Assembly (NCBI GenBank): GCA_017406925.1
Contig: JAFQXO010000012.1
Location: 52,745-116,744 of the forward strand
Direction of reading: 5' to 3'
DNA length: 64,000 nt
Source: Eubacterium sp.
GTDB taxonomy: Bacteria > Bacillota > Clostridia > Lachnospirales > Lachnospiraceae
Shown: positions 45,483 to 53,105 of the stretch, piece after piece
Layout of the letters: every line of letters begins with the position of its first letter
Numbering within the stretch: position 1 is the stretch's first letter
Made by a program: the position numbers and the translations under genes
Notes under the pieces: generated by a model
What the model was told of the DNA's origin: nothing
Databases searched by the model: none
What the model saw: only the letters and a program-made list of their open reading frames with translations

Positions 45483-46235
45483 TTTAACCTCATCATATGG
45501 TAAATCGCCACCAAACAGGTCTAAGGCGCTTCCAATCGTAAAATCAAGATTACCTTTACCTAGTTCTGCGAACTTTTTGATATCATCTCCTGTCGTGATT
45601 CCGCCCGCGTAAGTCACAGGGCATCCGTCGAACTCAGCAAGGATCCTAATCAGGTCTTCTTCCATTCCGTTCTTTAAGCCCTCGCTGTCCACGCCGTGAA
45701 TCAAGAACTCATCGCAGAAATCACTCAGGTTCCTAAGAAGCTTCGCATCCACCTTCTCGTTTGTGAAAGTCTGCCATCTATCTGTAACGACATAGTAATC
45801 GCCGTCTTTCTTTCTGCATGAAAGATCGATAACGATACGCTCCTTTCCTATGGCATCCGCCAATGAATCTAACTTCGAAAGGCTTATCATATCTCCATCG
45901 AAAATAAACGAAGTAACGATAACGTGTGATGCTCCGTGCAATATATAGTCGTACGCTGTCTCGTCAGTGATGCCGCCACCTATCTGGAAACCACCTGGGA
46001 AAGCCTCAAGCGCATCAATCGCAACTCTGCGGGAAGCCTCATAACCCGGACTATCCTTAGAGTTGAGTATCACAATATGACCACCGTCAAGGCCGTCTTT
46101 CCTATACTTTTTCGCAAACTTGTCAGCGCGCTCGTCAGATGTGAAATTTACATCCGCTACATCGCCGTGCATACTGCCGCCGACTAACTGCTTTACGAAT
46201 CCGTTATGAATATCGATACATGGTCTAAACTTCAT
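45471..46235 (-). CDS. Eukaryotic-type ProFAR isomerase (HisA/HIS6-like)
   Basis: A 254-residue (beta/alpha)8 isomerase of the histidine pathway. The sequence follows the yeast HIS6-type branch rather than ordinary bacterial HisA: FRPCIDIHNGFVKQLVGGS (Asp8), the DGLDGGHIVILN stretch, PGGFQIGGGI, GASHVIVTSFIF, VIDLSCRKKDG and TYAGGITTGDDI. Catalytic Asp residues in CIDI and VIDLS/GG-ITT regions look intact. No other his gene is within the window. This type is sporadic in bacteria, and a gene acquisition or retention is possible. Confidence 0.85.
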   Translation of the reverse strand: MKFRPCIDIHNGFVKQLVGGSMHGDVADVNFTSDERADKFAKKYRKDGLDGGHIVILNSKDSPGYEASRRVAIDALEAFPGGFQIGGGITDETAYDYILHGASHVIVTSFIFDGDMISLSKLDSLADAIGKERIVIDLSCRKKDGDYYVVTDRWQTFTNEKVDAKLLRNLSDFCDEFLIHGVDSEGLKNGMEEDLIRILAEFDGCPVTYAGGITTGDDIKKFAELGKGNLDFTIGSALDLFGGDLPYDEVKLIK

Positions 46236-46242
46236 AAGTCAC

Positions 46243-46464
46243 CTACTTTCTCCTGTAATCCTTCAGGCAGATATGTGATATCAAAACTCCAATGCAGAAA
46301 AGCACTGCAATGATAATAACCGAAACGATAAACACCGTGACGTTCATAGTAACTATCACGAAAGCATCTATAAAAAACAAAACGAAAAGCACTGTACACA
46401 TATGTGTGCAGAACTTTCCAATCTTGATCTTCTTCTCTTCTGGCATGTTATCGAAAAATTTCAT
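46243..46464 (-). CDS. Small two-helix membrane protein, unknown
   Basis: A 73-residue protein from the ATG at 46464, preceded by AGAGGG. It has a short charged N-terminus (MKFFDNMPEEKKIKIGKF) and two hydrophobic helices (about 20-40 and 45-65), ending LKDYRRK. A longer open frame upstream lacks a ribosome site. It ends 7 nt before the hisA-like gene, so they may share a transcript. No family recognised. Confidence 0.6.
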   Translation of the reverse strand: MKFFDNMPEEKKIKIGKFCTHMCTVLFVLFFIDAFVIVTMNVTVFIVSVIIIAVLFCIGVLISHICLKDYRRK

Positions 46465-46532
46465 AGATAAACCCTCTCTTAAGTAACCATTATACCACAA
46501 ATGACAAGCCAAAAAATGCCCAAAAATACACA

Positions 46533-46566
46533 AAAAATCACCTGCTAGAATAAATTCTAGCAGGTG
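46533..46566 (-). terminator. Intrinsic terminator after the NlpC/P60 gene
   Basis: CACCTGCTAGAA (46539-46550) pairs with TTCTAGCAGGTG (46555-46566); the minus strand then reads ATTTTTTG. Confidence 0.93.
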
Positions 46567-46574
46567 CTGGTTTT

Positions 46575-47774
46575 TTAAGTAGTTTCCTCTACAGATGTCT
46601 CTGTCTCAGTCTCTTTTTCTGGTTTGCGAGTAGTCTCCTCTTTGCGCTTCCTCTTCGTCGTCTCCTCGATTCTGATGATAGGCTCCTTAGCTTTCTTCTG
46701 GCTCTTCTTCTTTTTCTTCTTAAGTTTCTTGAGTTTCTGCTTAGCCTTGGACTTATCTTTCATATCAGACTCATCGAAGATAGGTCTGTAAACTCCTATG
46801 GCATCCTTGTCATACTCAGATACCTGACGCGTACGGAAGTTAACCTTCTCGCCAGCCATCTCGATAATAGTCTTGTTATCCTTAAACATAGCAACATGTG
46901 TCACATGTTTATAATGCTTCTTAAATGTATCGATATCAGGATCAGAATAGAAAATGAGGTCACCAAGTTTTGCTCTAGATAGTTTAACCTTCAGTGCATT
47001 CTTCTCGCACCAATCTAACTCAGTCTCAGTATTTCCCAGTTCCTCACCGAAACTCATACCGATATTCTTATAGCACTCATACACGAACGATGAACAGTCA
47101 GCATAACCTTTCTGTCCACGCTTCGACTGTGAATAAACTGCATTTTCATATGCAGAGATAAACGCTAGAAGTCGCACGTTCTTCGTAGGAATCTTAAACT
47201 TACCCTTTCGCTTGAAAACCTTAGTCTTAAAAGTTAGAACTTTGCCATAATATTTCACACTGTTCTTTTCAAGATCGCTAAGTTTCTCAGAAGCCTTTTC
47301 TATAGGATTCGTCGCAAGGCCTCGCTCCACCTTCTCAGTCACAATCTCCATCAGAGACTTTTCCTCGACGGTGTACTTCTTCGCCTTGATAGTGTATTTA
47401 TATTCCTTACCGTACTCGAACTTGCTCTTAGCATTTAAGACATTCTCATAGGCATATGAATCACTCTTCGCCCAGCCACACTTGTCAGTCACGATGTGCT
47501 TGTAAGTGTTGTTAGGCTCTTTGATGTACGCCTTAAGGACGATGTCCTCCAACCCCGACATACCTGATGAACTAACGCGGAGTGCATTCGTCTTAAAATC
47601 ATATCCGGCATACTTCTTTGGATTTTTAATCTTTCTGGATGTGCCCTTCGTGGCCTTCGCCAATTTTGTAACATCATCTACTTCATCAGCAGACGCAAAA
47701 CAAACACTGGACATCACCAGTGAAAGAATTAATACTAAAATGATATGTAGTTTTAATAAATGAAATCTTGTCAT
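46575..47774 (-). CDS. Secreted NlpC/P60-type peptidase-like protein
   Basis: A 399-residue exported protein with a signal peptide at about 1-29 (SSVCFA/SADE). A mostly beta, Lys-rich middle part (about 50-200) of unknown fold precedes an NlpC/P60-like domain (about 210-325): catalytic Cys in YADCSSFVYECY, GDLIFYSD, and catalytic His in HVTHVAMF. Such enzymes cut gamma-D-Glu-meso-DAP or related peptide bonds in peptidoglycan. The C-terminus (about 335-399) is a Lys-rich run followed by a Glu/Thr-rich tail (KETETETSVEETT), which may span or bind the wall. Confidence 0.8.
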   Translation of the reverse strand: MTRFHLLKLHIILVLILSLVMSSVCFASADEVDDVTKLAKATKGTSRKIKNPKKYAGYDFKTNALRVSSSGMSGLEDIVLKAYIKEPNNTYKHIVTDKCGWAKSDSYAYENVLNAKSKFEYGKEYKYTIKAKKYTVEEKSLMEIVTEKVERGLATNPIEKASEKLSDLEKNSVKYYGKVLTFKTKVFKRKGKFKIPTKNVRLLAFISAYENAVYSQSKRGQKGYADCSSFVYECYKNIGMSFGEELGNTETELDWCEKNALKVKLSRAKLGDLIFYSDPDIDTFKKHYKHVTHVAMFKDNKTIIEMAGEKVNFRTRQVSEYDKDAIGVYRPIFDESDMKDKSKAKQKLKKLKKKKKKSQKKAKEPIIRIEETTKRKRKEETTRKPEKETETETSVEETT

Positions 47775-47854
47775 CGTTTACTCTCTCCTTACTAGTAAAA
47801 ACGATTAGCATTTTTCATCTACTCTACCGCTCATATTTTATTACCATAAGATAA

Positions 47855-47904
47855 TAAAAACTTTCGCCACACTGATATTATTATAAATCAATATAGCGAA
47901 AGTT
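47855..47904 (-). terminator. Long hairpin terminator after the lipase gene
   Basis: AACTTTCGC (47904-47896 on the minus strand) pairs with GCGAAAGTT (47867-47859), followed by TTTATTAT. The wide loop holds a smaller TGAT/ATCA stem. Confidence 0.7.
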
Positions 47905-47942
47905 CAATATTTAAAGTGTGAAAAAATGATGAATTTTCATTT

Positions 47943-49400
47943 TTATTTTACGTAGTCATCCTCATCTAGGACATTTACGAAAGCGTAGTAAGTCTCAATC
48001 TGATGCGCAGATTCAAAGTATTTCGAAAAGTCAGACTTCACAAACTTACCAGCAATGTTCTTTGCCTGTGGATATTTTTCAAATATCATAGCCATGCCCT
48101 GGTTGGTCAGTAAGAACTTAAGCGTGGCAGTTCCAACCTTTCCATAGAAACCACGTATGGTATTAAACAGTACATCACGAGCTTTATCTTTAAGATCGTT
48201 CTTACCGCCATCACTTGCGCCCATAGCCGCTCCTATAATCGTGCGATAGAAATAGTGAAGTGAATACTTGTCATCCTCGCTATGCTTATTAAGCGACTTC
48301 TTATAATACTCTTTATTATTTTTCACATCATCAGAAACTGACTTCATATAATAATCAATAGTTTTCGTACCTCCTGGGAAAGGCTCATACTTAACACCAT
48401 CGAACTGCTCTGCTATATTTCTAGCCTTTTCTAGATATTTCTTATATGCTGCTTGGCTATTATTTTTGTTACTCGATGGAAGATTCAAAGTCTGTCCATA
48501 TCTACCATATCCCCACTCGCTAGGCATAACACGCGTCACAAAATCTTCTGGGTTTACGATGTTAAAGATGTTCTGATACTTCGCATTCTTCACATTAGCC
48601 CTAGAAACATTAGGTGTCGCATAAGTGTATGCGAACACATCATCTTTAGTTACGTCAGTAAAAACAGAATCACCTAATCCTTCATCAATCTTAGCAGCCA
48701 CGAGGTTAGCAACTGCACCACCTCTGCTATGACCAGTGATGATAATCTTCGTTTTTTCATTAGCAAGTAGTTTCATAGTTTCCTTTAAGGAATCAAACAC
48801 TTCATTCGCTGCTATGTCGAATCCTTTATGAACCTTATCATTTAGTCCAGACTCAAAGTTCGAACTCCACTCCTCAGCCTGTGTGCCCTGCACAATGACA
48901 AAGACTATATTACAGTTCTCACCATCCATGCGGATAGGTTCATTTCTTTTGAAAATCCAAAATGGGCTAAACTTACCATCAGAATCTCCGCCTTTGTTTT
49001 TCGTATACTTTTCTTCTGCTTCCGTATAAAGTGACTGACCACTCTCAGTTCCACTATCCTTAATCTGTGCAATAGCATCCTCAACTGGATCTTTCGTACG
49101 GCCTCTCACACCATAAGTAAGTAGAGAAAGTCCCACGGTAAATTTCGCTAGTCGATCCTGATACTGGGTAGAATCCTTAGTTAAATCACTTTCTACATAG
49201 TCCATCTCAGCTATGCCATTCTTGCCACGCTCTTTAATATGGTGAACGATATTTGCCTTAGGGTCAGTAGGAACTAGTGTCGTAGTAGTCTCTGTAGGTT
49301 TAGGTTCTTTTTTACAACTGCGCGAAAAAATCAGCACTCCAACGAGTGCTAATATTACAACCAATGTTATGATAATTATCCAAAGGTGTTTTTTGTTCAT
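47943..49400 (-). CDS. Membrane-anchored class 3 lipase-like hydrolase
   Basis: A 485-residue protein with an N-terminal membrane anchor (about 7-27) and a Thr/Pro-rich stalk (KEPKPTETTTTLVPT). The body is an alpha/beta hydrolase of lipase class 3: nucleophile elbow IIITGHSRGGAVANLV (Ser in GHSRGG), a following Asp in NIVNPEDFVTRVMP, and a late His in LNKHSEDDKYSLHYF. Substrates of such clostridial surface lipases are unknown (lipids or other esters). The Cys after the helix (RSCKK) does not fit a lipobox well. It starts 11 nt after the TIGR04076 gene. No clear Shine-Dalgarno is visible. Confidence 0.8.
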   Translation of the reverse strand: MNKKHLWIIIITLVVILALVGVLIFSRSCKKEPKPTETTTTLVPTDPKANIVHHIKERGKNGIAEMDYVESDLTKDSTQYQDRLAKFTVGLSLLTYGVRGRTKDPVEDAIAQIKDSGTESGQSLYTEAEEKYTKNKGGDSDGKFSPFWIFKRNEPIRMDGENCNIVFVIVQGTQAEEWSSNFESGLNDKVHKGFDIAANEVFDSLKETMKLLANEKTKIIITGHSRGGAVANLVAAKIDEGLGDSVFTDVTKDDVFAYTYATPNVSRANVKNAKYQNIFNIVNPEDFVTRVMPSEWGYGRYGQTLNLPSSNKNNSQAAYKKYLEKARNIAEQFDGVKYEPFPGGTKTIDYYMKSVSDDVKNNKEYYKKSLNKHSEDDKYSLHYFYRTIIGAAMGASDGGKNDLKDKARDVLFNTIRGFYGKVGTATLKFLLTNQGMAMIFEKYPQAKNIAGKFVKSDFSKYFESAHQIETYYAFVNVLDEDDYVK

Positions 49401-49411
49401 ACTACTAACTT

Positions 49412-49729
49412 TTAATCCTCTACAGTTTCTAGATAGAAACTAACTGGTCTAAATCCATCATTGCAAGAAATCATCGCTGACTTCTCATTCTTCATCCATC
49501 CGTCAAAGAAGTTTCCACCACCCGCTGCCAGCTCCTTTACAAAAGGCTCCATAACCTTCCATGCCTCAGAACACATACCTTCAGGTCGCTTTCCTTCCTT
49601 AACAACAAAAACATCACCCAGTGTCATATCACACTGGTGCTCAATAGGATTTTCATACTGTTCAATTAAATCTTCGTGCACTGCCCGCTTTAAGACAGTT
49701 ATTTTAATATCGTGCATAGGCCTTATCAA
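49412..49729 (-). CDS. TIGR04076 family protein
   Basis: A small protein of about 101-105 residues matching the TIGR04076 pattern: KITVLKRAVHEDLIEQY, a CDMTLGDVFVV stretch, PEGMCSEAWKVM, an AAGGGNFFDGW segment and CNDGFRPVSFYLE. Function is unknown. The start may be TTG at 49729 or ATG at 49717; neither has a strong ribosome site. It lies 32 nt after the DUF3800 gene and 11 nt before the lipase, so the three could be read from one transcript. Confidence 0.75.
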   Translation of the reverse strand: MIRPMHDIKITVLKRAVHEDLIEQYENPIEHQCDMTLGDVFVVKEGKRPEGMCSEAWKVMEPFVKELAAGGGNFFDGWMKNEKSAMISCNDGFRPVSFYLETVED

Positions 49730-49761
49730 AAACTTCTACTTGCAAAAATCTTCTTCAATAA

Positions 49762-50445
49762 CTACTTTTTTAGATGTAATTTTTTCTTTTCAATTCCTTT
49801 CAAAAATACCTTCTTTAGTTCATTAGGTTGGTAAAAGAACTTTTTTTCTGATTTACTTAATCTTTTTTCATTTCTTTTAATTTTCAATAATTCCATTGTA
49901 CATATGAAATCTGCAACTTGCAAAAGCCGATACTTTTTAGGAGTTGCTTTTCGGAATTCAACATTAGAAAAATGTGCTGAAAATGCCGCATTTAAAATAG
50001 CGCTTAATTCATGCTGCCCATTGTCATAATATACTATAATTTTATCGTAATTATAAAATAAATCTCGATAGTCATCTATCATCCTCGTTATAGACTGACC
50101 TAACTTCCCTGATAAACTTACTTTATCTCCTGCCTCTTTTCTATTAATAGCAATCGTATAGTGCGAAATAGGGGACGACATTATAAAGTTTAACATTTTA
50201 TATAGTAGTTTTCTTCTTTCGTCAATAGAATAATTTGAAAACACTGTTTCACGCCTTATTACGGGGGCTGTATGAATGTACTCAATCGAAAATCCACTCG
50301 CTTTTATTGAATCTTCAAGTTTCTTTACTTGTGAGATTATATCGCTGCCCTGTTTATGAAAAACAAATGTTACCAAATAATATGCTGGAAGACTGCACTC
50401 TCCAAAATCCCCGGATTCATCTATGAAAATACTAAGTTCTTTCAT
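49762..50445 (-). CDS. DUF3800 domain protein with upstream structured RNA
   Basis: A 227-residue protein of the DUF3800 family. The typical opening FIDESGDFG (7-15, Asp9/Glu10/Asp13) is present, as are VYYDNGQHEL with a second conserved Asp and the C-terminal LLQVADFICTMELLK motif. These acidic residues suggest a metal-dependent nuclease-like fold, but no reaction is established. The ATG has AAAGGA upstream. A terminator ends only 17 nt before the start codon, so expression needs read-through from, or control by, the RNA unit upstream. Codon use is AT-rich compared with the operons nearby, a sign of an accessory gene. Confidence 0.85.
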   Translation of the reverse strand: MKELSIFIDESGDFGECSLPAYYLVTFVFHKQGSDIISQVKKLEDSIKASGFSIEYIHTAPVIRRETVFSNYSIDERRKLLYKMLNFIMSSPISHYTIAINRKEAGDKVSLSGKLGQSITRMIDDYRDLFYNYDKIIVYYDNGQHELSAILNAAFSAHFSNVEFRKATPKKYRLLQVADFICTMELLKIKRNEKRLSKSEKKFFYQPNELKKVFLKGIEKKKLHLKK

Positions 50446-50461
50446 ACTTTTTCCTTTCTAA

Positions 50462-50490
50462 CAAAAAAATGGCGGGAAATTCTTCCCGCC
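50462..50490 (-). terminator. Intrinsic terminator of the candidate RNA
   Basis: An 8-bp stem (50471-50478 with 50483-50490), four-base loop, then A and seven T on the minus strand. It ends 17 nt before the DUF3800 start codon. Confidence 0.92.
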
Positions 50491-50579
50491 TTCGGTGGCC
50501 CAAAGACCTCTCGGCCAAGCCAAGTTGTGATAATCACAACAATCCGTATTAATTGTCCACTAAAGCAGGACCTCTCTAT
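50463..50579 (-). ncRNA. Candidate structured RNA upstream of DUF3800
   Basis: A promoter and an intrinsic terminator delimit an RNA of about 115 nt with no coding frame. Foldable elements in order: GTCC/GGAC hairpin; perfect 7-bp stem GTTGTGA-TTA-TCACAAC (50540-50524); CTTGGC-TTG-GCCGAG stem; CTTTGG/CCGAAG stem; and the terminator GGCGGGAA/TTCCCGCC (50490-50471) with seven T. A 5' GGTCC can also pair with a later GGGCC, so a pseudoknot is possible. The middle is strikingly GC-rich for this AT-rich region. Comparative work has described several RNA motifs next to DUF3800 genes; I cannot say by eye which, if any, this is. Confidence 0.7.
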
Positions 50580-50585
50580 ACATTA

Positions 50586-50614
50586 TATATAACATTTGTT
50601 ATATATTTTGTCAA
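50586..50614 (-). promoter_or_regulatory. Promoter of the candidate RNA
   Basis: A consensus TTGACA (50614-50609) is followed after 17 bp by TATATA (50591-50586) on the minus strand. The A/T-rich spacer holds the inverted repeat ATATAACA/TGTTATAT. Confidence 0.75.
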
Positions 50615-50620
50615 TATATT

Positions 50621-50754
50621 CATTTTGCGGTTTTTACTATTCCCATTTTTATATCAATTATCATTTTCACTTACTCTATTCAAACAATAATGCCCAAGCA
50701 AGATACCCAATTGAAAAGTACCTGCAACGAAGTGAAAGGCAACAAAAAACAAAT
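50621..50754. other. Gene-free part between the RNA promoter and the small frame
   Basis: Apart from a possible decayed coding frame on the minus strand (residues resembling AFHFVAGTFQLGILLGHY), I see no promoter pair, hairpin or repeat here. Confidence 0.4.
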
Positions 50755-50844
50755 TTAAACAGATTTTCGTTTTAATTTTGATAAAGGTCTATTGCTGTTG
50801 TCGACGACCCATTTTGTTATTTCTTTTATTTGTTGTTCTGTCAT
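50755..50844 (-). CDS. Possible 29-residue small protein
   Basis: An open frame of 29 codons (MTEQQIKEITKWVVDNSNRP...) with a strong GGAGG 7 nt before the ATG. Downstream, a different frame stays open for about 30 codons (to near 50660) with a hydrophobic, protein-like sequence, so this could also be the remains of a longer frameshifted gene. Family not recognised. Confidence 0.35.
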   Translation of the reverse strand: MTEQQIKEITKWVVDNSNRPLSKLKRKSV

Positions 50845-50953
50845 ATTTTTTCCTCCACATCATTACTTGTATAGTCGTGTGCAACTTTTCTAACCCAATA
50901 ATTCGTGTCACTTTTTGCTTTTTCAAATATGTAATCCAACACATCGCTTTTTA

Positions 50954-50962
50954 TGTTATAAT
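50954..50962 (+). promoter_or_regulatory. Extended -10 promoter of the desulfoferrodoxin gene
   Basis: TGTTATAAT is a TGn-extended perfect -10 box about 35 nt upstream of the start codon. The -35 region is poor. No clear PerR-type operator was found around it. Confidence 0.6.
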
Positions 50963-50996
50963 CAAATCAACTATTAGTATGAATAAGGAGGAACTT

Positions 50997-51371
50997 ATGG
51001 AATTGAAATTTTACAAGTGCGCAACTTGCGGACAGATTATTGTGAAGGTTAAAGATGCCGGCATTCCAGTTATGTGTTGCGGAGCACCTATGGAGGAAAT
51101 AGTAGCAGGAACTACTGATGCTGCTGTTGAAAAGCACGTGCCTGTATACGAAGTTGAAGGTAATGTTGTGAAAGTTACAGTTGGTGCGGTGGAACATCCT
51201 ATGCTTGACGAGCACTATATTGAGTGGATTGCTATTCAGACTAGTGAAGGCATGCAAAAGAAGGATTTGAAGCCTGGCGATGCACCTAAGGCTTGCTTCT
51301 CACTTTGTGAAGGAGAGACAATCGAAGCTGTTTATGCTTATTGTAACTTGCATTCACTTTGGAAGGCATAA
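50997..51371 (+). CDS. dfx: Desulfoferrodoxin (superoxide reductase)
   Basis: Reduces superoxide to hydrogen peroxide without making oxygen, a typical anaerobe defence. The 124 residues carry the N-terminal desulforedoxin centre (Cys8, Cys11, Cys27, Cys28) and the catalytic iron site (His47, His67, His73, Cys116, His119 in the YCNLHSLW signature), so it is a complete two-iron class I enzyme. AAGGAGG precedes the ATG at 50997; a longer frame upstream is not supported. It is monocistronic with its own terminator. The electron donor may be a rubredoxin elsewhere. Confidence 0.96.
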   Translation: MELKFYKCATCGQIIVKVKDAGIPVMCCGAPMEEIVAGTTDAAVEKHVPVYEVEGNVVKVTVGAVEHPMLDEHYIEWIAIQTSEGMQKKDLKPGDAPKACFSLCEGETIEAVYAYCNLHSLWKA

Positions 51372-51397
51372 GTAATATTTAATCTAATAAAAGTATT

Positions 51398-51425
51398 GGC
51401 GGGGACTTAAGTCCCCGCCATTTTT
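51398..51425 (+). terminator. Intrinsic terminator after desulfoferrodoxin
   Basis: GGCGGGGAC (51398-51406) pairs with GTCCCCGCC (51411-51419), followed by ATTTTT. Confidence 0.93.
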
Positions 51426-51452
51426 ATGTCCTGTTATATTTGCTTTATCTTT

Positions 51453-51929
51453 TTAATATCTAGTTTGTAGATACGCACCTGATGCAAAGTAGATAATTGC
51501 AGCGATGATTCCTAAGAGTATAGCTACTGCTGAAATAATGATTGCTGCAATAGACAATGTGTGCTTGTACTCTTCGTCCTTCTTAGCTATATCTACGATA
51601 GCAATGATAAGTGCTACGATAGATCCACTTCCGCAGCAAAGAACGCTCACGAGTGAAATTACGAATGCTACGATACTGAGTGTTGAATGTGGTAGCAATG
51701 AAGGATCCTTAGGTACATTCTGCTCATACTGTGCAGTTACTTCTACTGTCTGGTCTGGGCGATGTGAATGTGAGCCCACTTCCTCTACCTGTGGTTCTGG
51801 CTGCTCTACCTGTGGCTCTGGCTGCTGTGCCTGTGGTTCTGGCTGTGTAGTCTCAGGTTCTGGTGCAACGTTGTTTTCTGGTGTCTCATTTGTTTTTTCT
51901 GGGTTTGTGTAGTTATTGTTGTCTTCCAT
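51453..51929 (-). CDS. Pro/Glu/Gln-rich protein with DUF4190-like membrane domain
   Basis: A 158-residue protein. Residues 1-55 are disordered and rich in Glu, Pro and Gln, with a repeated QPEPQ/VEQPEPQ pattern. Residues about 80-155 hold two to three hydrophobic helices of the DUF4190 type (LSIVAFVISLVSVLCCGSGSIVALIIAIVDI...KHTLSIAAIIIS, quoted in part). Such proteins are common and uncharacterised in Clostridia. It lies 14 nt after the flavodoxin gene and may share its transcript. Confidence 0.7.
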   Translation of the reverse strand: MEDNNNYTNPEKTNETPENNVAPEPETTQPEPQAQQPEPQVEQPEPQVEEVGSHSHRPDQTVEVTAQYEQNVPKDPSLLPHSTLSIVAFVISLVSVLCCGSGSIVALIIAIVDIAKKDEEYKHTLSIAAIIISAVAILLGIIAAIIYFASGAYLQTRY

Positions 51930-51943
51930 AATTATTCTCCTTT

Positions 51944-52375
51944 TTAATAACTATTATATATTTCGCTTTCTTCAAACATTGCCTCTGGGGCATCTGGCTG
52001 AATTTTCGCAATAGTTTCACCGAAATCTTTCGTGCCACCGCTCGTGGCGAATAGCACTATCTTCTTCCCTGCGAAGTCATACGACGCCAAAAATGAATTG
52101 ATAATCGTAGGCGCTCTGTACCACCAAACTGGATAGCCGATGTATATCGTATCGTACGCCGAGATGTCGATGTCGCCCGTCACTATTTCTGGCTTGATGT
52201 CGCCTTTCATCTCTACGCTCGAGCGCGACTCTTCGTTCTTCCAGTCGAGATCCGCGGATGTGTAGGCTTCTGTCGGCTTTATCTCATATGTGTCCGCGCC
52301 TAGCTCCTGAGCCTTCTTTTCAGCTCTGGCTTTCGTCGTACCTGTCGCACTAAAGTATGCTATTAGAGTACTCAT
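51944..52375 (-). CDS. Flavodoxin-like protein
   Basis: A 143-residue flavodoxin-fold protein (Flavodoxin_4 type). The FMN phosphate loop is FSATGTTKARA (8-18), the second FMN loop is YIGYPVWWYRAP, and the third region is FATSGGTKDFGET. It would carry electrons in the cytoplasm or act as a small quinone or flavin reductase. GGAGG-type sequence precedes the ATG. The C-terminus is short (ends SEIYNSY), slightly less than most homologues. Confidence 0.88.
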   Translation of the reverse strand: MSTLIAYFSATGTTKARAEKKAQELGADTYEIKPTEAYTSADLDWKNEESRSSVEMKGDIKPEIVTGDIDISAYDTIYIGYPVWWYRAPTIINSFLASYDFAGKKIVLFATSGGTKDFGETIAKIQPDAPEAMFEESEIYNSY

Positions 52376-52449
52376 ATCTTTTCCTCCGGTTCGTGTTACT
52401 GATTATATTTTATCAAAAGAATAAAGGTTGCGCCATATGAAATACGTAG

Positions 52450-52734
52450 TTAGTGGTTTTTAGGAATAAACTGTACTCGCAAAACCATGTCCAAGCCATC
52501 AGCAAGGCGCGAAAGGAGTTTTAGCGTGGGATTACGTGTCCCATTTTCTAATTTGCTTATATCTGCCTGATCTATTCCTGTCTTTTCTGCTAACTCTTGT
52601 TGGCTCATATTCATAGCTATACGAGCCTTAGCCACAGTCTGCATTACTTCTCTCTCTGGCTGTAATTTATCCCATTCTTCTCTAAAGCTTTCATCTTGAA
52701 GTTGTTCTTTCATAAAATCATCTAGTGTGTACAT
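52450..52734 (-). CDS. higA: HigA-type antitoxin, XRE-family HTH
   Basis: A 94-residue DNA-binding protein. The HTH is ARIAMNMSQQELAEKTGIDQADISKLENG (about 36-64; helix-turn-helix read QELAEKTG-IDQADISKLE). It would neutralise the toxin encoded just upstream and repress the operon through the palindrome at 53111-53126. The order toxin then antitoxin, with one base between stop and start, is the HigBA order. The N-terminal part (LDDFMKEQLQDESFREEWDK) is the usual helical toxin-binding region. Confidence 0.9.
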   Translation of the reverse strand: MYTLDDFMKEQLQDESFREEWDKLQPEREVMQTVAKARIAMNMSQQELAEKTGIDQADISKLENGTRNPTLKLLSRLADGLDMVLRVQFIPKNH

Positions 52735-52735
52735 T

Positions 52736-53092
52736 TTATTTACTCCTTTCTATGTAATGGTTTCTACGTTTTTTAGCTAATTTAATATGTTTTCTATCAA
52801 TACTATTCTTTTTCTTAATAAATCCATTAGTAAGAACAACTCTTTTCCCAATAAAGAAAAAGTATAATATCCTTAATTGGTTGTTGCTAACTTTCACTCT
52901 TAATTCAAATATTCCATCTTCTAAATGTTTACTATAAGGTTCGCGGATATAATTTCCTTCAATAGATAATTGTTCAAGTGCGAGAGCTACTTTTGCTCTC
53001 ATTTTTCCATTAAGAGAATCAATAAAATCTTTTACTGGAATTTCTCCTTTATTATCTTCATAAAAAATTATTTCAAAATTCGATTCTTCCAT
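52736..53092 (-). CDS. higB: HigB/RelE-type toxin (phage-derived Gp49-like)
   Basis: A 118-residue RelE-fold mRNA interferase candidate. I place the start at 53092, where AAGGAGG lies 5 nt upstream of the ATG. Family features are GEIPVKDFIDSL, the LEDGIFELRVK strand, NQLRILYFF and VVLTNGFIKKKN with basic residues near the C-terminus. It precedes its antitoxin gene. The promoter gives almost no leader before the ribosome site. Confidence 0.9.
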   Translation of the reverse strand: MEESNFEIIFYEDNKGEIPVKDFIDSLNGKMRAKVALALEQLSIEGNYIREPYSKHLEDGIFELRVKVSNNQLRILYFFFIGKRVVLTNGFIKKKNSIDRKHIKLAKKRRNHYIERSK

Positions 53093-53105
53093 TCCTTCCT
53101 CCTTC

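Noticed and set aside
50463-50579. SRP RNA, 6S RNA or a common riboswitch as identity of the RNA before DUF3800
   Set aside because: The conserved SRP GGAAG/GCA loops are absent, the length is too short for 6S, and no class-defining riboswitch core was found.
50463-50579. Type III toxin-antitoxin RNA of the ToxI kind
   Set aside because: No tandem repeats of 20-40 nt are visible and the downstream protein is DUF3800, not a ToxN-like endoribonuclease.
50778-50996. Longer N-terminus for desulfoferrodoxin
   Set aside because: The desulforedoxin domain begins at MELKFYKC after AAGGAGG; the upstream residues are hydrophobic junk and cross the promoter.
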